Source of the DNA: Prostheceraeus crozeri | Taxonomy: Eukaryota > Platyhelminthes > Polycladida > Euryleptidae | Assembly: GCA_907163375.1 (NCBI GenBank) | Contig: CAJQUW010009263.1 | Location: 62,001 to 126,000 of the forward strand | DNA length: 64,000 nucleotides | Direction of reading: 5' to 3' | Shown here: piece by piece, positions 25,131 through 36,780 of the stretch | Position numbering within the stretch: the stretch's first letter is position 1 | Layout: each line of letters starts with the position of its first letter | Program-made: the position numbers and the translations under genes | The notes under the pieces: model-generated | Told to the model about the DNA's origin: nothing | The model's database searches: none | Seen by the model: only the letters and a program-made list of their open reading frames with translations

Positions 25131-26402
25131 CGTTGATCATGTTGTTTGTTTGACAGAAAAGGACATGTGAGGTAAAAGAATCTCGGCAAAAGCCAAAGCA
25201 ACAGGAAACATGAAGTGCAACCTCTCTTTACCGCTTCTCTCCTCTATTATCCTATTCTTTACTCCCAATCATCTCCTCTCTGCCATCATGTCTCCTCTCA
25301 GTCAAAGAATCTCTGCTGTCTCGAATTGCCATACTAGTGCTCCTTCATTTTCCAGTCAATCTAGGCGTTAACGGAGCCAAGTGGTCTACAGAAAGCACAG
25401 TCGATCCGGCATTCTACTGTGCCGTCAATACATTCCTTCCCTACACACTTGCTGACCACTCGTATCATTATACAATTGCTCATCAAGTGAAGGCGCCATA
25501 TGATGCTCTCAAGTTTTTTGCTGAGAAGAATATTTTTATTCACACGCACCTGCAACAAGGACTTAAATACAGAATGTTTGGTGCATCCTGAATTCCAGCA
25601 ATTTCACTTCTTCTGTGAAAACACTTAGTTATTCTTGCACATGTAGAAGCAAACAAAGGGATGACGACATCTCTTTTAGTACATCGTCGCATTATCGCCC
25701 GGTTTGTCACCAGCAATTTCAAAGAAGTCGGAAAGCTTAACGGTTTCAGCATTCTCCAATCAAGGACAATACTCTTTTCAGACTTGTGGCAATAACTCAT
25801 AACAAGTAATTGATTACAATTACAAATTACTCCGTTTTTCTTGAATCCCACTTCAATTACTTTAGAATTGCCAGTGCTACACAATCCTCCAAGGTTTTCC
25901 ATCATTTCCATTTCCGGTATATTCAAAGGACAATTACAAATACTCAGTGGAAAACCGACTGCGCTTGTACCGTTGACATCAAATTACCACCTATTTCTTC
26001 TTCCGCCATGTGTTTTCGCCTTGCAATTCTGCCAAGATTCAAACTGAAGATACAATGCTGATACATCGTTGTTTGTGGATTCTATAAGAATCTTGCACGT
26101 GTATCTCTACTCGCCAATTCATTACATATGAGGAGAGGAGAAGCGTTGTTTGTCCTTCTAGTAAGCATTTTTAAAAAGTTTTAGACATTTTAGGATATAA
26201 AAATTTTCTTTTAAATCGTATTTTGTACCTATTGAAAATTAACTAGTCATTAGCTTGTTTTTTTTCATTTTGTTACCTTGACGCACTTTGCTACGTTGAA
26301 TACTTATACTTACACTCATTTAAAGTTTTAAACCGTGCCTCTCTTTGTCCGAAGGGAAAATTAAGTAATAATAGTTTTCTGATTTACATTTTCCGATCAT
26401 TA
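25131..26402. other. No recognisable gene
   Basis: Two medium open frames on opposite strands (25337-25591 and 25540-25926) overlap here but resemble nothing I know and lack splice support. Confidence 0.4.
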
Positions 26403-26520
26403 CGTTTCGCCAAAACATTCTATGAAAAAAGTACCGATTGTACATGTTGCGTTGCCATACTAAGATGTGTACCAACTGTATGACTACCGGTACTTTTTTC
26501 ATAGAATGTTTCGGCGAAAC
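26403..26520. mobile_element. Short hairpin MITE
   Basis: Arms of about 34 bp: CGTTTCGCCAAAACATTC at the left, with the near-complement GAATGTTTCGGCGAAAC at the right, both holding CTATGAAAAAAGTACCG. Total length is about 118 bp. Confidence 0.65.
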
Positions 26521-26616
26521 TTGCTCGCCCGTTCTTTAATGTGGCTGCAACAGAAATGCAACTGGCATTAAAGACCGGTGGACACAGATATTCATTCGGG
26601 TTGTAATACTATTAAT

Positions 26617-26707
26617 TACCTATCTGAAGAGGGCTTTAATGACGAAAATCTGAGGGTATTAACGTGCCTAAATGATTATTGTCATTAAAGCTCTCTTCAG
26701 ATGGGTA
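26617..26707. repeat. Short inverted repeat (hairpin element)
   Basis: TACCTATCTGAAGAGGGC at the left pairs with the right-hand complement ending AGATGGGTA. Arms of about 27 bp are followed by a 35-bp loop. This may be a deleted MITE. Confidence 0.55.
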
Positions 26708-27831
26708 CTGTTCCTGCAATAGCAAAAGGTTCGGCCGGTTCGGTTCAGGCGAACCTATTGTTAGGTTCGACACTGTACTGGTTTGGCAGAACCATGTCAA
26801 GCTTCGGTGAACCCCAACTTGTAACCAACCAACAGCAACTCTCAGCTACTGAAGTTACATGGCCAAGCACTATTATAGATCACGAAGCTTCGAGATTCGA
26901 TTCAAGATAAATTCGAATATGTAATACGAATTAACTTACTCAGTACTTGTTAATATTCAGTCGGATGACTTGGTCAGTACTTAATAGGTTATCTCAATTT
27001 TTTTACTCGGGACTGCCTGGTTATCTGCTTTCACATGATGTGATGATTAATTAGATCACATTAAGTATCTTCCTTTCAATGTGCAGTCGAAGTAACTGAT
27101 TAGTTTTGATTCAGGTTACTATTCTCAGGGATGATAATGGGATAACGGAGGCCTCGGCGGAAATTCATATTTGAAGGCGGGCCCACAAAGAAAAAATACA
27201 GAATACATCTGGCACTCATTGGGGCCCCGCGGATTTTCGATGATCCGCGTAAAATTCTTATCCCTGCATTCTTCTTTCCAAAGCTTTCACCAACATGGCT
27301 GCATGAAAACCGTTGAACTTCAAGGAGATATATTTCCCGTACTTTTCTAGCTATTCAAGAATTAACATACTTAGGCAACACCTATGCTGATTGATATATC
27401 TATGCCAACTCACCCCAACTGACCACAAGTATAAAGATGTCAAGTATTTGGATTCGTTTAACCATATATGAATGGGGCTTTGAAGAATGGCGAAGTATTG
27501 GCAATAATGAAACAAAATGGTCACAATACCAACACTTTGCCATCGTTTAAGCAGTGACACCGCTTTTACAAAACATGTCAAATCACTTCAGTCTCCCCTT
27601 CTTGAACAACGTTCTCCTCATGGCAGTTCAATTTTTTAATCTACAACGATAGGCAAATATAATTTTTCAAATCATAATCAATTAACTTAAATCGAAGAGA
27701 GCTAGCTTTGCATTATTGATATGAATTAGTTCACTTACGAGCTCTCTCTCTCTCTTTTCAAACTATTTCTGAATAATCTCCTCCCCTTGTACAATTTTTT
27801 GCCGTTCACGGGAAAAATCACGGCATTCAGA
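26708..27831. other. No recognisable gene
   Basis: AT-rich spacer with a short GGTTCG/CGAACC-rich patch near 26730-26815. No coding evidence. Confidence 0.4.
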
Positions 27832-28044
27832 CTAGGATAGTGAACGAGCTTCATCGGAGAAAACTGTATCGGCTAAGTAACTCGCAGCTTTCGCATCCAC
27901 ATCAACGTGCTTCTTACAGACTTCTCCCTTCAACCTCATGGAAAGAAGCTCAGAGCCAGTCTTCGGGTTTCTGTTTGCTATCAACAATTCCTTTTTCAGA
28001 AGGCCTCGAATGAGTTCCACGATCCCTGGATGAAGCTCTAACAA
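27832..28044 (-). CDS. Hypothetical exon or ORF remnant
   Basis: The minus strand reads LELHPGIVELIRGLLKKELL, then IANRNPKTGSELLSMRLKGEVC and KKHVDVDAKAASYLADTVF, before a stop. The composition, charged and helical with good amino-acid balance, looks more like real protein than a chance frame. No ATG or clear acceptor fixes its 5' end, though GTTGTTAG precedes it. It may be a terminal host exon or a piece of a transposon protein. I do not recognise it. Confidence 0.25.
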   Translation of the reverse strand: MLELHPGIVELIRGLLKKELLIANRNPKTGSELLSMRLKGEVCKKHVDVDAKAASYLADTVFSDEARSLS

Positions 28045-28159
28045 CGTGTTTCATGGATAACTACCGAGTTTCACCGCACATATTGGCAAAGGCAGCTACA
28101 ACACCTGTCAATGAAGAATTACTCTTGTCATACTCACGCCTTCCTGATGACAACTAGAA

Positions 28160-28350
28160 GATGAATATGATGCGAAAACAATTCACGTTCAAAGTGGACG
28201 GTGCGAGAGGCAGACCAAGGATGACGTGGAGTCACGTGGTGGAGAGACATGCACAAAGTCGAACTGACAAAGGCTGATACCGAAGACAGGGGGAGATGGA
28301 GACAACCATCATGGGGAGCCACCGGAAGGTCATAAAACGGAATGAGTGAG
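28160..28350 (+). mobile_element. LINE 3' terminal coding remnant
   Basis: The plus strand reads GARGRPRMTWSHVV, then RDMHKVELTKADTEDRGRWRQPSWGAT, the same C-terminal LINE signature as at 15.3 kb but a different element. One frame change lies in the middle. A tiny related scrap (GEMHKAELT) recurs near 29265. Confidence 0.6.
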
Positions 28351-29334
28351 ATGACAGAGCAAGTGAGAAAACAACTCAAAGGAAAAAGATAACTTTTCGA
28401 GTCCTTTACGAAACGCCGGATGAAGAGAGCAAGGTCATAAACCAACAGTTTCATTATCATTTTCCAAATTATTTGAAAGTTTTTGCCATTGAAAGTTAAC
28501 ATTGGGACCATCCATGCCGAGATTAAGCAAGAAATCAGACGACAAATTGAGATAAAGCGAAAATTCTTCATTATGGGTTATTAGATCAAGCGATCATGCA
28601 CGACGACCGTAACCCATATTTTCAACAAGCATCAGGACAAATGCGCAAAAGCTACAGCAACATGGCCTCAAGGTTAATGTAAGTACCGTTACCATCCACG
28701 TAACAATAATCAGCTTATTTTCAGTTAATAAGCTTTATTTCAGTAGTGACAGACGCAAAACGTGTACAAAAAATTATAAGTGACAACAAGTCACAGGGAA
28801 GTGGTATTCAGGGAGAGAAATGAGGGGAGCGTGAAACGTGCATCTTGGATCACAATTTGTGTAATTGTCTCAACAGAACGTTCCTGACGTTGTCGATACA
28901 CTGGACGATGATACAAATGGTGAAGGCGACGAAGACTATAATCATTGCTTTTCCGTGAACGAAGCAGTTTGTGGAGAACATGATATTGGTTTTTTCTTCT
29001 TGTTTTACCAAAAAACGAAAGTCATTCGATAAAAACAAAAAATCAGGCACACAAATTTTCGAAAAAACGAATGTCTGTATGATCTGCAAGAAGGTTCACA
29101 AATAATGCAATGAGCTCTCCTTTAAACTCTTTAAGAAACTTAAAAGTTTCTTCGTCATTGAAACTGGTGATATACATAGAATCGTCTAAGATTAATAGAA
29201 TCAATCAATAATCGTTAAATTTATAGAATCGATTTTTTAATATACATACGCGGGGAGATGCATAAAGCAGAACTGACATAATCGAACGTATTTCAATCAG
29301 CTTTTTCTTCTCAACAAATGATTTTCATTAGGGA
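28351..29334. other. No recognisable gene
   Basis: Spacer without supported features, apart from the short LINE scrap near 29265. Confidence 0.4.
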
Positions 29335-29395
29335 TGTGCCGATTAGTGATTTTGATAATCGGCCGATAACCGATTAGTCGATGGAATGTAGCCGA
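29335..29395. mobile_element. hAT-like terminal remnant
   Basis: TAGGGATGTGCCGATTA followed by ATCGGCCGATAACCGATTA resembles the terminal and subterminal repeats of hAT elements. It resembles, in reverse orientation, the end at 17520-17575. Confidence 0.35.
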
Positions 29396-29829
29396 TCAAC
29401 CATGGCCATTATTTCTTTTAAATTCATCTACAATCGACGTTTCCATGAACTAAAAGTACGGAGTTAATTAAATAAAACTTAGTAATAGCAAAGTGCACCA
29501 ATTAATAATAGGTAACAGGTCCTGAACGTTCCATGCAAGCAGCGTTGCGATGCTTGTCTAATCCTACGTAATGTTGAATAATTCTGAATTTTTATCAATT
29601 GCTTTTGATAAGATTCTAGTAGGCTACTTGTTGCTCGTAGAAGCAATATTCTTAAGAGAAATATACAGCAAGAAGTACATTTCATGTGATTACATAAGCT
29701 TTTCATTCCAACCAAAATCACATCGACAATCAGCATCATTGAAATAACAGACGCGGATAAACCGATCCTTTTTCCAGCCCATGATGACATGAAAGGACAG
29801 AACCCACCCTTGTTGTTATGTCGAAAGGG

Positions 29830-30030
29830 TCTGAAGTGACTCGTGATTACTGTCTATAGAACTCCACATTGACAAATGATAATTTCATCCGTTATTTACG
29901 GAAATTGATACAGTATATAGGCCGATATTCCGTGCTGGGATTCGAACCCATGCAGGTATTCCAGTTGCACAACACTCCATCACAATGCTGCAGTAGCAGC
30001 TATGGTCAGCTGCAAAGATAATGGTTGACT
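29830..30030 (-). repeat. tRNA-derived SINE
   Basis: The minus strand carries a perfect RNA polymerase III B box, GGTTCGAATCC, at 29938-29948, preceded by a plausible degenerate A-box region (near 29990-30010) and followed by a tRNA-like acceptor tail CAGCACGG. The unit then runs into non-tRNA sequence. The cloverleaf is not intact, so a SINE is more likely than a functional tRNA gene. Confidence 0.5.
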
Positions 30031-30043
30031 GTCGCAGTCAACC
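30023..30043. repeat. Perfect 9-bp-arm hairpin
   Basis: GGTTGACTG, a TCG loop, then CAGTCAACC. It lies just upstream of the SINE body and has no known role. Confidence 0.5.
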
Positions 30044-30289
30044 AGAGAACTATAGTCAACTTAGAATTTGAAAAGCATGAAAAGTTGAGATCAGCGCTTC
30101 TTCCAGAGTGGAAAAAGGACCCCTGGCCTGGACTTTTGGAAACACAACCGGTCGCTCATTCTTACGGTATTTTTCTTGCCGTCCTCTAAAACTCTAGACC
30201 GCCGCCGGTTACTTCTTCGGCGTCGCGCCGGCGGAGACATTTTTCGTTTAATTTTATGGAATTTTTCTCCACTGCATTTCAGCAATCAT

Positions 30290-31690
30290 TAAGTGATGCA
30301 TTGGGATTCCAATCCCGGGATTGGGGCTTAATCCCGGGATTGGAGGGTCAAAATCCAGGGATTGAGAAGTTGACAATTTAGCTGTATTCCGTCTAAAAGT
30401 AAGACAAATTAATCAGAAATCCATTCACGATAGATATAGGCCCTTCACACTTCAATATAATCGTCAACTTTGCGTTTTTAGTAATCCATTGATGAGACTT
30501 TTTGAAAAAGGTCGACACTTGAATTTGAGAATGTCACTTACCAAAGCTAACAATATTTTAAACCATGACCAATTTGAAGATGAGCATTGGCGAAGTAGGC
30601 TCATTACACAGTACTGGGATTAAGAATCGAGCTAATCCTCGGGATTCTGATCTCTCGGAGGCGAATTGCTCACTAGACCACAGCTTCGTTTACAATTAGC
30701 GTCTGGTTAGCTCAATCCCTGGATTAGTTTGTTCAGGACGAATTATTCTCATTTGACCACAGTTGTTATTCACAGCATTAGCTTAGCTTACGCTACAAAG
30801 GCACATAAAATATTCTTCAATCGCGCAATCCCCATCTTGGGATTTAGGAATCTAAATGTGCTAGTGGAATGCATTGAGGGAATAGCTAGTGATTTTAATA
30901 ATTTTGCCATTTTACTTGTGGCTGGAGCTGGTATGCTTATATTTTGTCAATCACAATCCCAAGTCAGAGCTTGCAATCCCGAATCCCGGGATCAAGAAAA
31001 GTCGGGATTTTGTAGGCAGGCTCTAAATCACCGGTCTTCACTCCATCAATCCCGAATCTCAGGAAATTGCAGATTGAAATTGCAAAAGTCAGGAATTCGC
31101 AACTGCTCCCTGTTACTCTCAGCGTTGCGCTATCAATTTTTGCATAAAGCGGAATAAACTTTGAGTCAACTTGTCAATTGCGACATTGTAGGGGGCCTAA
31201 GTAAATCGACTTTTGGCAATTCCGACTCTCTGATATTCCCATATAACGGTCTACTCAATCCAGGAATCCTCGTGACCGAGATTTTCCGGGATTGTGGAAT
31301 CTCCACCCTGTATATATGATTAGAAAACATAAAGGCATTAGTATCTTGTATATAATCATATATACAAGTATGCTGACACAACTGAAATATATATCCATCT
31401 AGAGACTACAATATTGAATTAGTAATTCAAAGCAAGAGATCGAAAAGTATTCGAAAATCTATTCGGTTTCCATTAGCGAAGCAGTAAAACATCTATAAAT
31501 AACTGCCAAAATTACTGCTAAACTAATAAATTAATCCTGGGATTTCGGGATTTCCACACAGCCACGGAATCCAGGGATTGCAATCCCTACCGGTATACCA
31601 TGCTATTAACATATATCTATACTTTGTAATAGGATATCTATGATTCTACTCAATCCGGCAATTTCCGGATTTTAGAATAAAATATACTTG
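30290..31690. repeat. Dispersed CCCGGG-centred short repeat field
   Basis: Variants of AATCCCGGGATT recur at irregular spacing, at about 30311, 30330, 30351, 30615-30650, 30708, 30825-30840, 30978-30990, 31045, 31255-31300, 31535-31580 and 31650. The words are mostly palindromic or half-palindromic around CCCGGG or CCNGG. There is no coding frame. Confidence 0.6.
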
Positions 31691-32106
31691 GATTTCTTCA
31701 ACTTTAACCTCGACAATGATTCGCAGGCCTTGCATGTAGAATATAGATAATTGATATCTTTTATTTATTCATTCGGGCTTTTATACAATTTGAACGAAGG
31801 CTTATGCTACCAATATTTTAGTGGGATTTGTGCTTACAATCAAAAGCTATATTTTGGTGATGTTTGATGCATAGGCTAACTACATATATATGTAGGTCCG
31901 TGAATTGTGCCGACTGGGTTATACATCACAACATTTGCAGATGGTGAATATTTGCCGAATTCTTCTGTACTGTATGAGTATGTATAGTAATGAGACTATC
32001 CGTCTTTACAATTAAGCGAAGGATAGCGAAGAGTAGGCCTATACTTATAGATACTAAGGAGAGATCCAACTCATTCTCATGAACTCAACAGATGTACGAC
32101 GATAAA

Positions 32107-32203
32107 CGTCGCCGCCGATTGTTTCGGCGCGGCGGACGCCGTCGCCGATTAAAATGTATCACCGCGCCGAAAACGCCGCCGCCGATGAAAAATATATCGG
32201 CGC
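32107..32203. repeat. GC-rich imperfect tandem repeat
   Basis: About three units of 30-35 bp, each with CGCCGNCGCCGAT followed by an AT-rich run and GCGCCG or CGGCGC. A sharp GC island of about 95 bp in AT-rich DNA. Confidence 0.6.
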
Positions 32204-33572
32204 AGGGGACTGCTTCATATTATATACCTAATTACTTTAGTCATGTGTAATGCCGTATACCATAACAGCTATCCAGCTGTCTAACATGTCTGTTATCTGA
32301 AGGAAAATCAAAATCGTCATTCTTCGACAATAAATAATGTCGCCGAATGACGAATCATTGTGTCTTACTATGCACGTAGCACTTTAAGACTCAAGTCAAG
32401 CTTGTGTGATGCTCAAATGACAGTGTGCATACCACAGACGATTAATGTGTCATAGGCGTGCTTGTAGAAAGGAATATCCCGCGCGTTCGACATTTTCTGG
32501 CTTAATTTCATTCACTCTATAAACTGACTATTCAACTTTATAGTCTACTCCAAACTCGTTTTATCGTTGCCACAAATGCGGTTGAACATGTTTGACTGAA
32601 ATGGGAATGAAGATGGATCAAATGAAACTAAGATGATCGAAGGAAACAGCCCACGTTATGATAAAGAAGAGAGTATAAGCCTACAGCAGATAGCGTCAGT
32701 CCACTACGCACCAGCGAGGAAAATTTTGAAGCAAAAAAGCAGCTAGGAGGCACAGAAATAAATAATAAGAACACGTACGAGTCCTCTGCATACAGCTATA
32801 GAATTTCAAATTTGTGAGCTTCCGTCATGAAAGTGCGATCATTTCAATCAAGTGTGAGAGATAGATAATTTCACCGAAAATGTGGGCCTAGTCAACACTG
32901 CTTGCATTTCCTAGAGATTTGATGAACACGTGAATGAGGATATCCACTTCTACTTCACTTAGAAAATGAATCCATTTGTTTACCGAATCTCCCGAATTGG
33001 CAGGCTCTTCAACAGTCGGCATTAAAGAGAATGCGCTGTTCCTTCAGCAACGAATATTATGAAAACACCTAGTTTAGTAGGCCTACATCGGTTGTTACTG
33101 CGTCTGAATCGCAGTGAACATAAAGTTATTTGATTTTCCATTCTTTTGATGAGGAATTGTATCTAAGATGAGTAAAATAGTTTTTATTTTAAATGGATTT
33201 GCTTGGATGCACAGTTTGACTTCGATTCTAGCTTCATTCTTTTTAACTTCATGCATGGTTCCTACCTGCAAACAGATGGTGCACCCGTGTCATCAATTCA
33301 GACGCTGAGCTGATACAACATCATCTGTCGTGTAATCACTTCCATGTTCTTTTTCGTGTGAATTTGTACTATAAGGTTAAGCCAATTTTAGGAAACCCAA
33401 AGCTTCATTCCATGACAATTAAAAATCTTCAATTTTTTCAAAAGTCAAAGTGCCTGACAAATAATCACGGAAGAAGTTTGATCCCCTACAGCACTTATAG
33501 ATGAACAGAAATACCGCTGTTTTTTAAATGTATATTGGACGCGCGACATGTTTCGGCCAGCACTCATTCAAA
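32204..33572. other. No recognisable gene
   Basis: AT-rich spacer. Just before the Penelope arm, ATGTTTCGGCC at 33548 resembles sequence often found at Penelope termini. Confidence 0.4.
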
Positions 33573-34896
33573 CACTACACCGGACTGAATTGCACACACA
33601 GAATCACAAAACGAACACTTATTAGATTGACAATGACATGACACAAGACGATAGAAATGGCATTGTAGAAATCACAAACAGCAGCACAATAGATATAAAG
33701 GAAAAGTTGTCAACTTAATGCTGTGGCTACGCAAATGTCAGGAACGGTCAGGAATGACAATGACTTCGAATGAAGATCAAGAAAAGGAGTTAGAAATATT
33801 AGAAATAATAACAGTTAAGTAAAGTCTCGGAGGGCAGCGCACTTCATTTGATATCCATTTTGGTACATGCTCACTTTTGCGATCACCAAGACGCCTTTCA
33901 GTTCGGCCCACATACTTGCAACCACAAGTGCACTCAAATTGATGGATCACGTTGTGTTGGGCCTTCACTGAAAGTTTGTCTTTTGGCGTCGACACAGGGA
34001 TTTTCAAAGTACGAAACGTCAACACAGGTTTGACAGCGTTAAAAAGTCGAAAAGACTGGCGAACCGAACGTTTAAAAAAGGAAACGTACGAATCGATCTA
34101 TCACTGCGCCGAAAACACAAGACATCAAAAAAAACTAGAGAGTTATTACACTCAGTCTCCACAGTAAACTTTATTGAGGGATGTATGTTATTGAATAGAG
34201 AAAGGAGATCAGTGATATTGAAATCATGGTCATATAATGTGTAATTAAAACATCATCAACGTAACGTACAAAATAAATACAATCCTTGTCAATCTGAGCT
34301 GCCACTTCGGATTCCAAAAATCCTAGAAAAATTTCTGCATAGAGAGGGTCAAGACAACTGCTCATGCCCACACCATCTGTTTGTCGAAAAAACTTATCAT
34401 CAAAAAGAAACTGGACGTCTTTTGCACAGAGCTCAAGAAGCTCTCGTAAGGTGTCCAGACTCATGCCACACAAGTCAAAGTTTTCTAGCTCCTTTTCCTG
34501 ATCTTGATTCGAAGTTATTGTCATTCCAGACATTTGCGTAGCCACAGCATTACGCCTCAGCCACACTGAAAGCAAAGCAAACACGAGCGTCCCGAGCGTA
34601 TCGAGCAAACGTATGTCCGCAAGGTATCAATCGCTCTGGTTTCATTTGCTCACTGTGTAGCAGTCTACAACTGCTGTAATGATGACTTTATATTTGCTGC
34701 AAAACGCTTTGCTCGGAAACGCTTGGAAAAGCTCGCAGTGTGGCTGAGGCCTCAAGCTGAGATTTTTTCCATTATCTATTGTGCTGCTGTTTGTGATTTC
34801 TACAAATGCCATTTCTATTGTCTTGTGTCATGTCATTGTCAATCTGATAAGTGTTCGTTTTGTGATTCTGTGTGTGCAATTCAGTCCGGTGTAGTG
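33573..34896 (-). mobile_element. Penelope-like element with inverted arms, internally deleted
   Basis: Minus-strand coding pieces are LFDDKFFRQTDGVGMSSCLDPLYAEIFLGFLE and FVRYVDDVL (Penelope RT, catalytic DD in YVDD) at 34600-34200, a degenerate FTVE...FFDVL stretch, and HQFECTCGCKYVGRTERRLGDRKSEHVPKW (GIY-YIG endonuclease) at 34000-33860. The outer sequence forms inverted arms: 33573-33797 matches the reverse complement of the region from 34896 back to about 34478. Penelope elements are known for LTR-like copies in direct or inverted orientation. Most RT is missing and frames shift, so the copy is dead. The right arm carries a 197-bp insertion. Confidence 0.8.
34554..34750. mobile_element. 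MITE inserted in the Penelope right arm
   Basis: The 197-bp insert is present in the right arm and absent from the left. It is bounded by perfect 14-bp inverted ends, GCCTCAGCCACACT and its complement, with internal partial symmetry around CGAGC words. Confidence 0.7.
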
Positions 34897-35190
34897 CCTG
34901 ATTGACAAATAATCAAGCATATACAGTACAGATGCAAAGAATGGCTCCGGTGTATCATTTGCTGTCTATATTAGTAGGATAAGTTTTATAGAGAGCAGAA
35001 GTTTCAAATGAGTGAAATAACATAATTTTGATGTTTCAGAAAATTTTGTTGGTCTGCAAACAGAAGCTTGTGTAGCCATATAGAATCCAGATGCTGCATA
35101 TTAATGTAAAAACTACCCTGATAACATCAGTTGTCCTGCAATCACTTTAAGTGACAAAATATGGAGGAGTCACATGATTAGGACAAGAAA

Positions 35191-36331
35191 TACAGAGCTG
35201 AACATAGAAACCGGACCACCTATATTTCACTGAGATTCAATCGATTCTCATGCCTTTCAATCGTGTCGCACAGCAATATGCCATACATCATTTGAGAGCT
35301 TGCATCCATTATTGTATATGCTGAGCAGTGTTCAAGATATGAAAATCACTCAATCTACAAATCGCAATTTTTATAAAGGAAAGCATGTGAGCATGATAAT
35401 GAATCAGGCACGGAGAGAAGGAGCCATTTCTGAGCTCTCTTTTGACATACTGGTCACTAAAATCGGTGAACTTATAAAAAATTAGTGGTAGGCCTATCAT
35501 GAAGTTATCACAAAATCATGACCTTTTTGGTTGAAAATGCTATATTCTCACTTTTTCATCAAAAATGTTCATGTTTGGTATCTTCAGAATCCTTGCGATG
35601 TGAAGAGTACGAATATATAAGTTATATTCATATAAGTTCAATATTATAGTTCATGTTCAAACGTCTACAATATTTTTTCTCATTTCCGCAAAAGTACACA
35701 AACAATGAAGGTAAACAATCGCCATCTGCTATGAGAGAACAAAGACATGCCTGCGCCAATTGTCTTGTTTTGAACCTTCGTTCACCTTACATGGTGTTTG
35801 TCTACTTTTGCGGAAATGAGAAAGAATATTGAAGAAGTTTGAAAGGAGCTATTGAACTTATATGAATATAACTTACATATTCGCTCTCTTCACATCGCAC
35901 GGATTCTGAAGATACCAAACATGAACATTTTTGATCGAAAAGTGAGAACACAACATTTTCAACCAAAAAGGTCATGATTTTGTGATAACTTCAAGATGCC
36001 ACTAATTTTTTATAAGTTCACCGATTTTGATGACCATTATATCAAAAGAGAGCTCAGAAATGGCTCCTTCTCTCCGTGCTTGATTCATTATCATGCTCAC
36101 ATGCTTTCTTTTAGAAAAAATTGCGTTTTGTAAATTGAGTGATTTTCATATCGTGAACACTGCTCAGCAAATGCAATGGCGGATAAAGTCTATCATAGCT
36201 CATTTCAAGGCTTAGAATGCAAGCTCTCAGATGATGTATGGCATATTGTTGTGAGACACGATTGAAAGGCATGAGAATCGATTGAATCTCAGTGAAATAT
36301 AGGTGGTCCGGTTTCTATGTTCAGCTCTGTA
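35191..36331. mobile_element. Foldback element with about 540-bp arms
   Basis: The ends read TACAGAGCTGAACATAG and its complement. The two arms run inward for over 500 bp with few mismatches, to a centre of about 60 bp near 35735-35795. There is no transposase. The open frames in the arms are mirror shadows. The flanks are A-rich (AAGAAA and AAATAC), so the target duplication is unclear. It is a non-autonomous long-TIR or foldback transposon, probably young. Confidence 0.85.
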
Positions 36332-36780
36332 AAATACACGGTGTTGCAATTGTGTGTTTCTAGCGTGCTGGTGCTTACTTCGGAAACGTGGACGTTGAGA
36401 AAGACGGATAAGCGGCGTCTCGATGCCCTTGAGTGGCGGTGCCTCCAAAGGATTTTAGGTGTTAGATGGTTTCACACCGCACCACTAAACATGAAGTGTT
36501 AAGAGTAGAACCAAAGTTGTGGCTTGTGCAGATGATTAATAAGCGCAAACGGAGTCTGTTCGTTCACATCTGCCGCATGAAAAATCATTGCCCAGTGAAG
36601 ATTGTGCTGTTTGGTATCACGAATGGCAACAGTCGTAGAGCCGATCCATGACATGGTGGACAGACAGTTGGTGCAAAGTTGACCTGCACGTGATAGCTAG
36701 GATGACAGAAGAGAATAGCGGAAAATAACCGAGCGTAATTGAGGACACCAACGAATGATTCGACCTCCTCGCAAATCAAG
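36332..36780 (+). mobile_element. LINE C-terminal fragment
   Basis: The plus strand reads KYTVLQLCVSSVLVLTSETWTLRKTDKRRLDALEWRCLQRILGVRWF, matching the VLPVLLYGSETWTL...RL.AFE.RCLRRILGI.W block of non-LTR elements, then VQMINKRKRSLFVHICRM and a degenerate TWWTDSW. Several stops follow. It abuts the foldback element, which may have inserted into it, though no RT portion is seen on the other side. Confidence 0.7.

Noticed and set aside
25337-25926. Two opposed medium frames as coding genes
   Set aside because: They overlap, lack splice support and resemble nothing known.
29937-29949. Functional tRNA gene (minus strand)
   Set aside because: Only the B box and acceptor-like tail are good; no cloverleaf could be drawn, so a SINE is more likely.
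30290-31690. CRISPR-like or satellite array
   Set aside because: Spacing is irregular and the words vary; no constant repeat or spacer length, and the DNA is animal.
35300-36448. Small frames in the foldback arms
   Set aside because: They mirror each other in the two arms and are by-products of the inverted repeat.
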